Origin: Streptomyces paludis
Lineage (GTDB): Bacteria; Actinomycetota; Actinomycetes; Streptomycetales; Streptomycetaceae
Length of the DNA stretch: 64,000 nucleotides
Direction of reading: 5' to 3'
NCBI RefSeq assembly: GCF_003344965.1
Contig: NZ_CP031194.1
Location: 4,650,001-4,714,000, forward strand
Shown: positions 6,842 to 15,502 of the stretch, piece after piece
How the letters are laid out: each line of letters begins with the position of its first letter
How positions within the stretch are numbered: the first letter of the stretch is position 1
Position numbers and translations under genes: made by a program
The notes under the pieces: model-generated
Database searches by the model: none
Told to the model about the DNA's origin: nothing
Seen by the model: only the letters and a program-made list of their open reading frames with translations

Positions 6842-7401
6842 CGGGCCGCACTGGCGAGCCGTACGAGCACCCGGGATGTGCTTGCCAGGATCTCAGGCTC
6901 GGCGCGCCGGATAAATGTACCGATGAGGCTGTCGGCGCCGTACCGCCCGGCGATCTCGTTCACCCGGTCCACGGGATTGGTGGGGGCGCCGTCCGGGGTG
7001 GTGTTCATGTCGCAGTAGCAGAGCGCGTCGTTGAGATGCGCGCTCTCGCGCGGGAACTCGCTCTCCAGCTCATGCCGCAGACCCCGGGCTTCCGCCTCCA
7101 TCCATGAGCAGGAGTGATGGGCTACGAGGCAGACGATCCGTTCGTCCGCACGGGCCACCTCCCGGAGGTAGCGCGCGCCGTCGAGCGGGTGGAACCCGGT
7201 CTTGGCGACGTCGGGCGAGTAACCGATGTCGTGCAGCACAGCCGCGGCCTCCATGAGGTCGGCGTCCGTGCCGAGGACCGGGGCGATCGACCGGGCTCGC
7301 TCGGCCACACCCAGCGAATGCGCCCACCGGCGCGGCAGTGCCTCGGCAAGGAGAGACTCTGCGAGCGGGTAGGCCCATGTGGTCAGTTCGTTCGTGCTCA
7401 A
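6829..7401 (-). CDS. HD-domain phosphohydrolase
   Basis: 190 residues. Metal-binding positions of an HD domain are visible: H28 (RRWAHSLGV), H57-D58 (AVLHDIGYSP), H95-H96 (VAHHSC) and D131 (CYCDMNTTP). HD proteins hydrolyse phosphate esters, including nucleotides; the substrate is not evident. It is coupled to the GntR-type gene by a 4-base ATGA overlap, and converges on the Pif-like gene. Many Streptomyces elements carry this HD-GntR pair beside pif, so it probably belongs to the element's control module. Confidence 0.8.
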   Translation of the reverse strand: MSTNELTTWAYPLAESLLAEALPRRWAHSLGVAERARSIAPVLGTDADLMEAAAVLHDIGYSPDVAKTGFHPLDGARYLREVARADERIVCLVAHHSCSWMEAEARGLRHELESEFPRESAHLNDALCYCDMNTTPDGAPTNPVDRVNEIAGRYGADSLIGTFIRRAEPEILASTSRVLVRLASAARQPM

Positions 7402-7865
7402 GGTTCGGGACGCTCCTCTCGGTCGGGCAGAGCCCGCACGGTTCGCGGCTTCCCCTGCCGGGACTCCGACAGCAGACCCGCGGCTTCGAACTTGTTCAGC
7501 ACCTTCGCCACCGTGGGGCGCGCTACGCCGAAGCGCTCGCTCAGCGCGGACGCGCTCGGGAACGGCACGCCCACCTTCAGTTCGTCGGTCACGAAGATCT
7601 CAGCGATCCGATCGGCCAACGGCCGGCGGTCGGCGTCGTCGGAACCTCTGAGCACGCGCCAGCGGCCCCCAGCCACTGGCTCTGCGATACCTGCTTCCCT
7701 GAGAGCTCCAAAGGCCCTGAGCGCCACCCCACGGGAGATCCCGTGGGCACTCATGAGGTTCGCGACAGACGGAAGCTCGGTCATTTCTGGATTCGCTTCG
7801 ATCTGAGACTTCACCGCATCGGCAATTTTTAGAAAAGTTCCCCGAGGGCTGACCTTCTGCGACAC
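7398..7865 (-). CDS. GntR-type regulator with two tandem winged HTH domains
   Basis: 155 residues from GTG 7865 (GAGAGAGGAA 8 bases upstream; an alternative GTG at 7871 sits too close to this site). Two winged-helix units are visible: residues about 10-70 (LPSVANLMSAHGISRGVALR, then ALREAGIAEP) and about 85-145 (VPFPSASALSERFGVARPTV, then NKFEAAGLLSE). Effector domains usual for GntR proteins are missing, so it is DNA-binding only. In pSAM2 the GntR protein KorSA represses pra and thereby replication and transfer; a similar repressor role is likely but not shown. It is transcribed away from the AIPR gene. Confidence 0.75.
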   Translation of the reverse strand: MSQKVSPRGTFLKIADAVKSQIEANPEMTELPSVANLMSAHGISRGVALRAFGALREAGIAEPVAGGRWRVLRGSDDADRRPLADRIAEIFVTDELKVGVPFPSASALSERFGVARPTVAKVLNKFEAAGLLSESRQGKPRTVRALPDREERPEP

Positions 7866-8096
7866 ACCCACTTCCTCTCTCTTGTGCGTGATCGTGGACA
7901 AGCGTGCCACGTTCCTTGAAGTCTCGGTGTTGTACCCCTTTCCGGCCCTGCCTCCGACTGTAAATCCTGGAGCTGCCAGGCGGTCCATGAGTGCTTTGAT
8001 GAGGACCAGACCGACCGGGGGCCGACGTGATAACGGGCACGCCGCCATGCTGTGCAGCCGTGGCTTGGTTACGGCAGGTCCCGTCGCTAAAGTGGA
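7866..8096. other. Intergenic region, nothing recognised
   Basis: About 230 bases between the GntR-type start and the AIPR stop. Base composition falls toward the AIPR side (AT-rich stretch near 8100-8130). No gene, hairpin or repeat was recognised. Confidence 0.4.
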
Positions 8097-9818
8097 TTAC
8101 CTTCGTCTCAAATTTTTGACTCCCTTGAGGATCAAGTCTGTGAAAGCCTGAGTGCGAACAGTGTCCCTATCGAGGATTCCATCCTTTTCGGTCTCGCGCA
8201 CTGCGGAATCAACGATTGGCAGAACTGATTGCACCAAAGCTGGCCCCTCTTGCGGATCCCAGAGTCGATCGGCCAGTCGGGTGCAGTACTTCTCCAAATC
8301 CCGCCGCTTATTAGGTACTGGGGCCGGCTCGGCGTAGTGGCGAATAGCCATGAGTATTTGATAGCGCGCCGGCTTGTATTTTCCGTCGACGTAGTTATTT
8401 CGAAAGAAATACTCCAGGCGGTATGCCGCCACAGCGCTTACGTAGTAGGGGTCCGGGTAGTCTGCTGAAGCGAAGATGTCGTTTCCGCGGATTCGCTGGA
8501 GTTCTTTGTAGTATCTCCCTGCTCGCCACGCTTCATCGAGCATCATTGCCGCATAAGTGCGAACTAGCTGTGGGCGAGTAATAATTCGAGTTTTCTCTAG
8601 GCCGGGAATCGAACTGTATTGCTTTGAGCGGCGCTCATAGTAGAGACGCTTTTCGATCGGATGGGCTTCAAGGAACGCCTCTAGCTCTTTCTGGAGGGTC
8701 TCCAATGCTTTCAAGTCTTCGTCTGAGACGAGAGTTTGCTTGTTCGTGGCAGCGGTTACGCTACTGGCCACGTCTTCGTCCTGTGTGACGATGAGGCGTA
8801 GAGGGACGTGGACGCCCTCCAGTTCGTCCTTCTCGTCGAAGAGGACGTGGCTTGTTTGGCATCCGTTGACGATTTGGTAGTCGCGCAAGGTGAACTTGTT
8901 TCCGACAACGCCCATCTCGCGTGCGACTACGGTGATTCCGTTATTTAGTACTACGAAGCGGCCTCGCAGGCGTTCCTCTTGCAGCGTGGAGCGAATTCCT
9001 CTATTTACGTCGTTGTAGTCTTGGAAGTCGCGCACATTCTCATAAAACAGCGATTTTCGGATATTTCCGTTAGGGTCGCTGATGAGCTTCATGTATTCGG
9101 TTGCAGAGACTGTTCCGATATAGGACTGCTCTACGCCGTCAATGTCGGGGAGTAGGACCTGATTTGAAAATAGAAACTCCGCCTCGACAGTATTCTTTGC
9201 GCTGCGATAGAGGGATTGGATTTCCCTTGCACCTAGGCACTCAAATTCTACCGTTTCAAAGATATTCAGGCTTTCGAGTCTGGCCTTTGCTGCAGCCGCC
9301 TTAGAGGAGAGGTGGGCGTCGCCAGTCCAGCTTCCTGTCGTGACATATCTGACGACGAGGTCGGGAGATCCCTTGCGGAAAGCTGTACTGTTCTCGTAGA
9401 GTCGCTCGGTTAGATCTTTAAACTCCTTAAGGTTGCTACTCATGGGGAGTGAGGGATCGTTTGAGAAGAAATCACAAAGGTTGTCTGCAAGGTCGGTGAT
9501 GCGGGCTCCATCGAAACCGCTGCTTGTCTTTGCTTGTATGATTAGAATGCGTGCCTGTAGGTAATTATTCCTGTTTCGTAGATCGTCAATTTCTTCAGGA
9601 CTTGAAATGATGTCGCCGTTGACAACCAGGGCTGCTGCATCCACGGCTAGGTCGTTTCCGCCACCGGTTCGCATCTCGACTGGATCGAACTCGCCGTCGA
9701 ACTCGCTAGAAATTACGCAATATGCACAAAAAGCCTCAAATTGCCCCGACTCGGGTTCGTGGCTCAGCTGGCGCTCGCTAGAGAATTCTTGCAGGAAACT
9801 ACCTGTGATCCGGTCCAC
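8097..9818 (-). CDS. AIPR-family phage-resistance protein with PD-(D/E)XK-like N-terminus
   Basis: 573 residues from GTG 9818, which has AAGGAG 7 bases upstream (a GTG at 9824 is too close). The middle holds the AIPR signature: FVVLNNGITVVA followed by DYQIVNGCQTSHVLFDE, then a conserved helical C-terminus. Near the N-terminus GGGNDLAVDAAALVVNG and, about 30 residues on, ILIIQAKTSSGF give a D...QxK pattern (D56 or D60, Q95, K97) like Mrr-type PD-(D/E)XK nucleases. AIPR proteins were named from abortive phage-infection systems; nuclease action is inferred. GC content is visibly lower than both flanks and codon use is atypical, pointing to acquisition. No partner gene is adjacent, so it would act alone. 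Confidence 0.8.
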   Translation of the reverse strand: MDRITGSFLQEFSSERQLSHEPESGQFEAFCAYCVISSEFDGEFDPVEMRTGGGNDLAVDAAALVVNGDIISSPEEIDDLRNRNNYLQARILIIQAKTSSGFDGARITDLADNLCDFFSNDPSLPMSSNLKEFKDLTERLYENSTAFRKGSPDLVVRYVTTGSWTGDAHLSSKAAAAKARLESLNIFETVEFECLGAREIQSLYRSAKNTVEAEFLFSNQVLLPDIDGVEQSYIGTVSATEYMKLISDPNGNIRKSLFYENVRDFQDYNDVNRGIRSTLQEERLRGRFVVLNNGITVVAREMGVVGNKFTLRDYQIVNGCQTSHVLFDEKDELEGVHVPLRLIVTQDEDVASSVTAATNKQTLVSDEDLKALETLQKELEAFLEAHPIEKRLYYERRSKQYSSIPGLEKTRIITRPQLVRTYAAMMLDEAWRAGRYYKELQRIRGNDIFASADYPDPYYVSAVAAYRLEYFFRNNYVDGKYKPARYQILMAIRHYAEPAPVPNKRRDLEKYCTRLADRLWDPQEGPALVQSVLPIVDSAVRETEKDGILDRDTVRTQAFTDLILKGVKNLRRR

Positions 9819-10120
9819 TGGCACACTCCTTGAGCCCGCACATGCGATGTCTTCCGGGAACGTACCTCAAGGGGATGGTTCTTTGCTCGGCCTTCACCAG
9901 AATCGACGCGAAAGGTGCGTATCCCAGTCGGCAGGAGGTTCACCTGTTGTGTTGGTAGTGAACGAGGCAGGTGCGAGGTAAGGCAGTTGTGGCACAACCC
10001 CTGGTCATGTTGGAGAGCGGGAGGCAGTGCTCTGTATATCCGCCAACGGAGGCCAGGGTTGGGCCGCCTGTGGGCCGTCCAAGGGTGGCCGACGACCACC
10101 GCCAACGACCGACAACGATT
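9819..10120. other. Boundary between mobile region and core chromosome
   Basis: About 300 bases between the AIPR start and the terminator of the mannosyltransferase gene. No coding potential with a ribosome site is seen, and no tRNA or obvious att repeat. GC content rises back to the core level here. Confidence 0.4.
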
Positions 10121-10151
10121 ACGGGGGTACGGCGCCATGCCGTACCCCCGT
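10121..10151 (-). terminator. Intrinsic terminator-like hairpin
   Basis: ACGGGGGTACGGC and its exact complement form a 13-bp stem with a GCCAT loop, 16 bases after the mannosyltransferase stop. Confidence 0.7.
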
Positions 10152-10166
10152 GGTGCGTTCACCCAG

Positions 10167-11894
10167 CTACACCCAGGTGTCCAGCCACATGCGCGCGCGC
10201 CACGAGTCGATGGGGATCGGCGTCCCGGTGTACAGCGGCCAGAAGTAGATGAAATTCCAGATGATCAGCAGGGTCAGCACCCCCGCGCCGACCGCGCCCA
10301 CCGTCCTGCGACGCTCGTCGGAGCCCGGCGGGCCGATGATCGCGCCCAGCAGCATGGCCACCGCCAGACAGAGGAACGGCACGAAGACGACGGCGTAGAA
10401 GAGGAAGATCGTCCGCTCCTGGTACATGAACCAGGGGCCCCAGCCCGCCGCCACCGCGCACGCGATCGCGCCCGCGCGCCAGTCGCGGCGGAAGAACCAG
10501 CGCCACAGCACGTAGCAGAGCGCGAACGCGGCCGTCCACCACAGCAGCGGGGTGCCGATCGCCAGCACCTCGCGCGCGCACTTGCCGGCCGTCGTCGCCG
10601 GGCAGCCGTCCGTGCCGGCCGCCGGGTCCTCGTAGAAGTACGAGACGGGGCGGCCCAGGACGATCCAGCTCCACGGGTTCGACTGGTAGGTATGGCCCGA
10701 CGTCAGGTTGATGTGGAACTGGTAGACCTCGTACTCGTAGTGCCACAGGCTGCGCATCCAGTCCGGCAGCCAGGTGAACCAGCCGCCCTCGCCCTGGCCG
10801 GGTGTCGTCGCCCAGTTCCGGAAGTACCCCTTGTCGCTGAGGATCCAGCCGGTCCAGGAGGCGACGTACGTGACGATCGCGACCGGCACCGTCGAGACGA
10901 AGGCCGGCAGGATGTCCCGCTTCAGCACCGAGAGATACGGCAGCCGCGCGCCCGCGACCCGGCGCGCGCCCACGTCCCAGAGCACCGCCATGAGCGCGAA
11001 GGCGGCCAGCAGATAGAGGCCGTTCCACTTGGTGCCGAAGGCCAGCCCGAGCATCACCCCGGCGGTGATCCGCCAGGGCCGCCACCCCAGGCGCAGCTGG
11101 TCCGCGACGGTGGCGTCCGGGCGCAGCAGGCCCTCCTCGTCCACCGGCAGGGCCGCCGCCAGTCTGCGCCGGGACCAGTCGCGGTCGATCAGCAGACAGC
11201 CGAACGCGGCCAGCACGAAGAAGGACAGCACCAGGTCGAGCAGCGCGGTCCGGCTCATCACGAAGTGCAGCCCGTCCACGGCCAGCAGCGTGCCCGCCAG
11301 ACACCCCAGGAACGTCGACCGGAAGAGCCGGCGCCCGATCCGGCAGAGCATCAGCACCGACAGCGTGCCGAGCACCGCCACCATGAAACGCCAGCCGAAG
11401 GGGTTGAAGCCGAAGAGCTGCTCCCCGAGGCCGATGACCCACTTGCCGACCGGCGGATGCACCACATAGCCGGGATCGGACGGGACCGGCACCAGGGACG
11501 GGTCCTTGAGGATCTGCTTGTCGATGTCCTTGGGCCAGCTGCCCTCGTAGCCCTGGTTGACGACCGCCCAGGCGTCCTTGGCGTAATACGTCTCGTCGAA
11601 TATCACCGCCTTGGGGCTGCCCAGGTTCCAGAACCGCAGCACCCCCGCGACGAGCGCCACCAGCAGCGGCCCGCCCCACGCCGACCAGCGGATGATCCGG
11701 TCCGCGAGCGCGGGCGACACCCCGAGGACGGCCCACAGCCGCTCCGAGGGCCTGGTGTACGGCGGCACGAGCCGTTCGCGCAGCCCGGTCACCCGCCGCG
11801 GGGCGTGGCCGAATCGGCGGAGCCGCTGGGGCCATGAGGGCGGCTTGTCCCCGGCGTCGTGCCCCTGGAGGGGTGTGGGCGCAGTACTCGTCAC
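10167..11894 (-). CDS. pmt: Protein O-mannosyltransferase (GT39 family)
   Basis: 575 residues from GTG 11894 (VTSTAPTPLQGHDAG). After a cytoplasmic N-terminus come about ten membrane helices. The first lumen-side loop carries the conserved acidic pair and context FDETYYAKDAWA, followed by HPPVGKWVIGLGEQLFGFNP and MSRTALLDLVLSFF. Pmt moves mannose from polyprenyl-phosphate-mannose to Ser/Thr of proteins during export; in Streptomyces it is required for phage phiC31 infection and cell-wall integrity. Length and order fit the family. It is divergent from rsmI, a conserved Streptomyces arrangement. An upstream in-frame extension to 12005 would overlap rsmI and lacks family-like sequence. Confidence 0.85.
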   Translation of the reverse strand: MTSTAPTPLQGHDAGDKPPSWPQRLRRFGHAPRRVTGLRERLVPPYTRPSERLWAVLGVSPALADRIIRWSAWGGPLLVALVAGVLRFWNLGSPKAVIFDETYYAKDAWAVVNQGYEGSWPKDIDKQILKDPSLVPVPSDPGYVVHPPVGKWVIGLGEQLFGFNPFGWRFMVAVLGTLSVLMLCRIGRRLFRSTFLGCLAGTLLAVDGLHFVMSRTALLDLVLSFFVLAAFGCLLIDRDWSRRRLAAALPVDEEGLLRPDATVADQLRLGWRPWRITAGVMLGLAFGTKWNGLYLLAAFALMAVLWDVGARRVAGARLPYLSVLKRDILPAFVSTVPVAIVTYVASWTGWILSDKGYFRNWATTPGQGEGGWFTWLPDWMRSLWHYEYEVYQFHINLTSGHTYQSNPWSWIVLGRPVSYFYEDPAAGTDGCPATTAGKCAREVLAIGTPLLWWTAAFALCYVLWRWFFRRDWRAGAIACAVAAGWGPWFMYQERTIFLFYAVVFVPFLCLAVAMLLGAIIGPPGSDERRRTVGAVGAGVLTLLIIWNFIYFWPLYTGTPIPIDSWRARMWLDTWV

Positions 11895-11947
11895 CGCGCC
11901 ATCGTAGGGAACGCCGCTGTGCGAGGGGCGCGTCGCGTCCTGCGAGG

Positions 11948-12997
11948 ATGGCGGATGTGACGGAAATGCTCGGAACTCACGGACCTCAAGAACCCCACGA
12001 ATCACGCGAAGCGGACGATATGTCCGATGTGGGTGATGCGGGCGGTACGGATGGCGCTGACGTGGCGTACGGCGCGGGCCGGGCGCCCGGCGTGCCCGGC
12101 GCCGACGGGGCCGCCGGGACGCTCGTGCTCGCCGGGACGCCCATCGGTGATGTCACGGACGCCCCGCCCCGGCTCGCCACCGAGCTGGAGACCGCCGATG
12201 TGATCGCCGCCGAGGACACCCGGCGGCTGCGCCGGCTCACCCAGGCGCTCGGGGTACGGACCAGGGGCCGCGTCGTCTCGTACTTCGAGGGCAACGAGAG
12301 CGCCCGTACCCCCGAGCTGGTCGAGGCGCTGGCCGGCGGCGCGCGGGTGCTGCTGGTCACGGACGCGGGCATGCCGTCCGTCTCGGACCCCGGCTACCGG
12401 CTGGTGGCGGCGGCCGTCGAGCGGGACATCCGCGTCACCGCCGTACCCGGACCGTCCGCCGTACTGACCGCGCTGGCGCTCTCCGGGCTGCCCGTGGACC
12501 GCTTCTGCTTCGAGGGCTTCCTGCCGCGCAAGGCGGGCGAGCGCCTCGGCCGGCTCCGCGAGGTCGCGGGTGAGCGCCGTACCCTCGTCTACTTCGAGGC
12601 GCCGCACCGGCTGGACGACACCCTCGCCGCGATGGCCGAGGTCTTCGGCGCGGGCCGCCGGGCCGCCGTCTGCCGTGAGCTGACCAAGACGTACGAAGAG
12701 GTCAAGCGGGGCGGTCTGGGCGACCTCGCGGCCTGGGCGGCGGAGGGCGTACGGGGCGAGATCACCGTCGTCGTCGAGGGCGCGCCCGCCCCCGTACCCG
12801 GCGAGCTGGACGCGGCCGAACTGGTGCGCCGGGTACGGGTGCGCGAGGAGGCGGGGGAGCGGCGCAAGGAGGCCATCGTGGCGGTCGCCGCCGGGGCCGG
12901 GGTGCCGAAGCGCGAGGTGTTCGACGCGGTGGTGGCGGCGAAGAACGCGGCACGGGCCGCCGGGGAGGGCGGCGGGAATGGCAAAGGGCCGTCTTGA
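11948..12997 (+). CDS. rsmI: 16S rRNA (cytidine1402-2'-O)-methyltransferase RsmI
   Basis: Core motifs in order: GTLVLAGTPIGDVTD, AEDTRRLRRL, SYFEGNE, LLVTDAGMPSVSDPGYRL, VPGPSAVLTALALSGLP, CFEGFLPRK and YFEAPHRL, then the KTYEEVKRG region and a C-terminal helical end. RsmI uses SAM to methylate the ribose of C1402 in the P site of 16S rRNA. The core starts near 12118. The upstream acidic Gly/Ala-rich stretch is not conserved, so the start is uncertain: I give ATG 11948, but ATG 12020 or a later GTG is possible. Divergent from pmt. Confidence 0.88.
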   Translation: MADVTEMLGTHGPQEPHESREADDMSDVGDAGGTDGADVAYGAGRAPGVPGADGAAGTLVLAGTPIGDVTDAPPRLATELETADVIAAEDTRRLRRLTQALGVRTRGRVVSYFEGNESARTPELVEALAGGARVLLVTDAGMPSVSDPGYRLVAAAVERDIRVTAVPGPSAVLTALALSGLPVDRFCFEGFLPRKAGERLGRLREVAGERRTLVYFEAPHRLDDTLAAMAEVFGAGRRAAVCRELTKTYEEVKRGGLGDLAAWAAEGVRGEITVVVEGAPAPVPGELDAAELVRRVRVREEAGERRKEAIVAVAAGAGVPKREVFDAVVAAKNAARAAGEGGGNGKGPS

Positions 12998-13136
12998 AAT
13001 GTAAAGCGCAGACCGCGCGGTGTGCCTTTTGCCGGGCTTTTGTGGCATGAGAAGGCCAAGACCCCTCCATTAATCGACAGGGTCCATGCGCTCCCGCCCG
13101 TAAAGGCGTCCACTGGGTCAGTGGAGAGGAGCTGGC

Positions 13137-13592
13137 ATGAGTGAGATCACGGGCACCGCCGTAGCCCACGAGGCATATGCCTTTTGCTGCATGCACTGTG
13201 GACACGGCTGGGAGCAGTCTTTCGACATAACGCACTTCGTCGACGGCGCGGGCCGTACGGTCGTGGTGTACAAGGCGGACGGGGTACGGGTGCCGTCGCC
13301 GCTGTCGAGCCCGACCTGTGTCAACTGCGGGGGGCATGTCGTACGCATCATGAGGTCCGGACAGGTCTCGTCCGTCCGGGCGCTGACGAACGAGAAGCAC
13401 CACCCGGCGAAGACGTCCCGGGCGGGCGCGGAGGCGGCGGCCGCGGAGGCGGCGCGGCAGGCCGGGGAGCCGGGCGGCGCGATATCCCCGGTGGCCGACG
13501 GCCACGGCCCCGGGACCGGGGCCGACCACGGCCACCACCACTGGCACCTCTCCGATCTGCTGCATCCGTTCCAGCACCGCCACCGCGGCTGA
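13137..13592 (+). CDS. Conserved zinc-ribbon-like protein, unknown function
   Basis: 151 residues; ATG 13137 follows GGAGAGGAG. Residues about 14-65 contain two Cys pairs, FCCMHCGHGWEQ and PTCVNCGGHVV, that would bind one zinc ion. The rest is Ala/Gly-rich and ends in a His-rich stretch (DHGHHHWHLSDLLHPFQHRH). It lies between rsmI and tatD, a place where Streptomyces genomes keep a protein of this kind, but no role is known. The His-rich tail could bind metal. Confidence 0.65.
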   Translation: MSEITGTAVAHEAYAFCCMHCGHGWEQSFDITHFVDGAGRTVVVYKADGVRVPSPLSSPTCVNCGGHVVRIMRSGQVSSVRALTNEKHHPAKTSRAGAEAAAAEAARQAGEPGGAISPVADGHGPGTGADHGHHHWHLSDLLHPFQHRHRG

Positions 13593-13674
13593 GGTCCGTC
13601 GCGCGTGGTGAGACCGGTGGGAGTGGTGAGACCGGTGGGAGCGGTCGCTGAGGGGTCCTCGTAGGATCGCTCCC

Positions 13675-14517
13675 ATGAGTGCGAAGCAAGCCCCGCCGCC
13701 GCTGCCCGAACCCCTCCGGGTGGCGGTCGCGGACGCGCACACCCACCTGGACATGCAGGACGGCACCGTCGAGGAGGCCCTGGAGAAGGCCGCCGCGGTC
13801 GGTGTGACGACGGTGGTCCAGGTGGGGTGCGACCTCAAGGGCTCCCGCTGGGCCGCCGAGACGGCAGGGGCGTACGAGAACGTGCACGCGGCGGTGGCCC
13901 TGCACCCCAACGAGGCCCCGCGCATCGGCGACGCGTCGAGTGACGCGCTGGACGACGCGCTCGCCGAGATCGACCGGCTGGCCGCCCTGCCGCAGGTGCT
14001 CGGCGTCGGCGAGACCGGCCTCGACCACTTCAGGACCGGCCCCGAGGGCGTCGCCGCCCAGGAGCACTCCTTCCGCGCGCACATCGAGATGGCCAAGCGC
14101 CACGGCAAGGCGCTCGTGATCCACGACCGGGACGCGCACGCGGATGTGCTGCGTATCCTGACGGAAGAAGGCGCGCCGGAGCGCACGATTTTCCATTGCT
14201 ATTCCGGTGACGTGGAAATGGCGGAGAAGTGCGCGGCAGCCGGTTATTACATGTCGTTCGCCGGTAATGTCACCTTCAAAAACGCTCAACCGTTGCGTGA
14301 CGCGCTCACAATAGCGCCGCTGGAACTCGTTCTCGTGGAGACGGACGCGCCCTTTCTCACGCCCGCGCCTTTTCGCGGCCGTCCGAATGCGCCCTACCTC
14401 ATCCCGGTCACGCTGCGCGCGATGGCCGAGGTGCGCGGGATCGACGAGGACACGATGGCGCGGGCGCTCGCGGACAACACGGCGCGCGCGTTCGGGTACG
14501 GCGCCCCCGTAGGCTGA
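13675..14517 (+). CDS. tatD: TatD-family metal-dependent hydrolase
   Basis: 280 residues. Metal ligands of the TatD fold are present in order: HxH in VADAHTHLD, Glu in [10 protein letters not shown], His in [12 protein letters not shown], His in [11 protein letters not shown] and Asp in [12 protein letters not shown]. TatD enzymes are Mg-dependent 3'-5' DNases or deoxyribonucleases involved in DNA repair and turnover. The gene starts about 80 bases after the zinc-ribbon gene; an 18-base tandem repeat (GGTGAGACCGGTGGGAG-type) lies in the gap. Only 4 bases separate it from rsmA, so they are one operon. Confidence 0.88.
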   Translation: MSAKQAPPPLPEPLRVAVADAHTHLDMQDGTVEEALEKAAAVGVTTVVQVGCDLKGSRWAAETAGAYENVHAAVALHPNEAPRIGDASSDALDDALAEIDRLAALPQVLGVGETGLDHFRTGPEGVAAQEHSFRAHIEMAKRHGKALVIHDRDAHADVLRILTEEGAPERTIFHCYSGDVEMAEKCAAAGYYMSFAGNVTFKNAQPLRDALTIAPLELVLVETDAPFLTPAPFRGRPNAPYLIPVTLRAMAEVRGIDEDTMARALADNTARAFGYGAPVG

Positions 14518-14521
14518 GCAG

Positions 14522-15502
14522 GTGAGCAGCACTGAGCCCGACGCACCGGCCCCTGACGACACCGCACCCGAGTCTCCGGCCCCTGACGACACCGCACCTG
14601 AGGCGCCCGTCTCCGACGCCCTCCCGACGTCCGACGCCCTCCTGGCCTCGGACGCCCTGCTGGGGCCGGCGGAGATCCGTGAACTCGCCTCGGTGCTGGG
14701 CGTACGCCCCACCAAGCAGCGCGGCCAGAACTTCGTCATCGACGCCAACACCGTCCGCCGGATCGTCCGCACCGCCGGAGTCCGCCCCGACGATGTCGTC
14801 GTGGAGATCGGCCCCGGGCTGGGCTCGCTGACACTGGCGCTGCTGGAGGCCGCCGACCGGGTCACCGCCGTAGAGATCGACGACACCCTGGCGAGCGCGC
14901 TGCCCGCGACGATCGCGGCCCGGCTGCCCGCGCGCGCCGACCGCTTCGCGCTGGTGCACTCGGACGCGCTGCGGGTCACCGAGCTGCCGGGCCCGCCGCC
15001 GACCGCGCTGGTCGCGAACCTCCCGTACAACGTGGCCGTACCGGTGCTGCTGCACATGCTGGAGCACTTCCCCACCATCGAGCGGACCCTGATCATGGTC
15101 CAGGCGGAGGTCGCGGACCGGCTGGCCGCCGCCCCGGGCAACAAGGTGTACGGAGTGCCGTCCGTCAAGGCCAACTGGTACGCGGACGTGAAGCGGGCCG
15201 GCGCGATCGGCCGCAATGTGTTCTGGCCCGCGCCCAATGTGGACTCGGGGCTGGTCTCGCTCGTCCGCAGGGCCGAGCCGCTGAAGACGACGGCCGCCAG
15301 GACCGAGGTCTTCGCGGTCGTCGACGCGGCCTTCGCACAGCGTCGTAAGACCCTGCGGGCCGCCCTGGCCGGCTGGGCGGGCTCGGCGCCGGCGGCGGAG
15401 GCGGCGCTGGTCGCGGCGGGGGTGTCGCCGCAGGCGCGCGGCGAGTCGCTGACGGTCGAGGAGTTCGCGCGGATCGCGGAGTCGAAGGGCGCGGGCGAGT
15501 GA
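14522..15502 (+). CDS. rsmA: 16S rRNA dimethyladenosine transferase RsmA (KsgA)
   Basis: 326 residues from GTG 14522. Motifs: [23 protein letters not shown] motif [21 protein letters not shown], and catalytic [14 protein letters not shown] (NLPY), then [12 protein letters not shown] and the C-terminal [12 protein letters not shown]. It dimethylates A1518 and A1519 of 16S rRNA. The first about 45 residues are an acidic Pro/Asp/Ala-rich extension made by a 30-base tandem duplication (two APDDTAPE units) not needed for the fold. The stop overlaps the ispE start (GTGA). Confidence 0.92.
   Translation: MSSTEPDAPAPDDTAPESPAPDDTAPEAPVSDALPTSDALLASDALLGPAEIRELASVLGVRPTKQRGQNFVIDANTVRRIVRTAGVRPDDVVVEIGPGLGSLTLALLEAADRVTAVEIDDTLASALPATIAARLPARADRFALVHSDALRVTELPGPPPTALVANLPYNVAVPVLLHMLEHFPTIERTLIMVQAEVADRLAAAPGNKVYGVPSVKANWYADVKRAGAIGRNVFWPAPNVDSGLVSLVRRAEPLKTTAARTEVFAVVDAAFAQRRKTLRAALAGWAGSAPAAEAALVAAGVSPQARGESLTVEEFARIAESKGAGE

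Noticed and set aside
1..10166. Integrase, excisionase or att site of the element
   Set aside because: None seen; no full tRNA or matching direct repeats at the right boundary. They may lie beyond the left edge.
10159..11835. Second long frame overlapping pmt on the same strand
   Set aside because: Out of frame with pmt, no family motif; Arg/Gly/Ala-rich shadow of the real gene.
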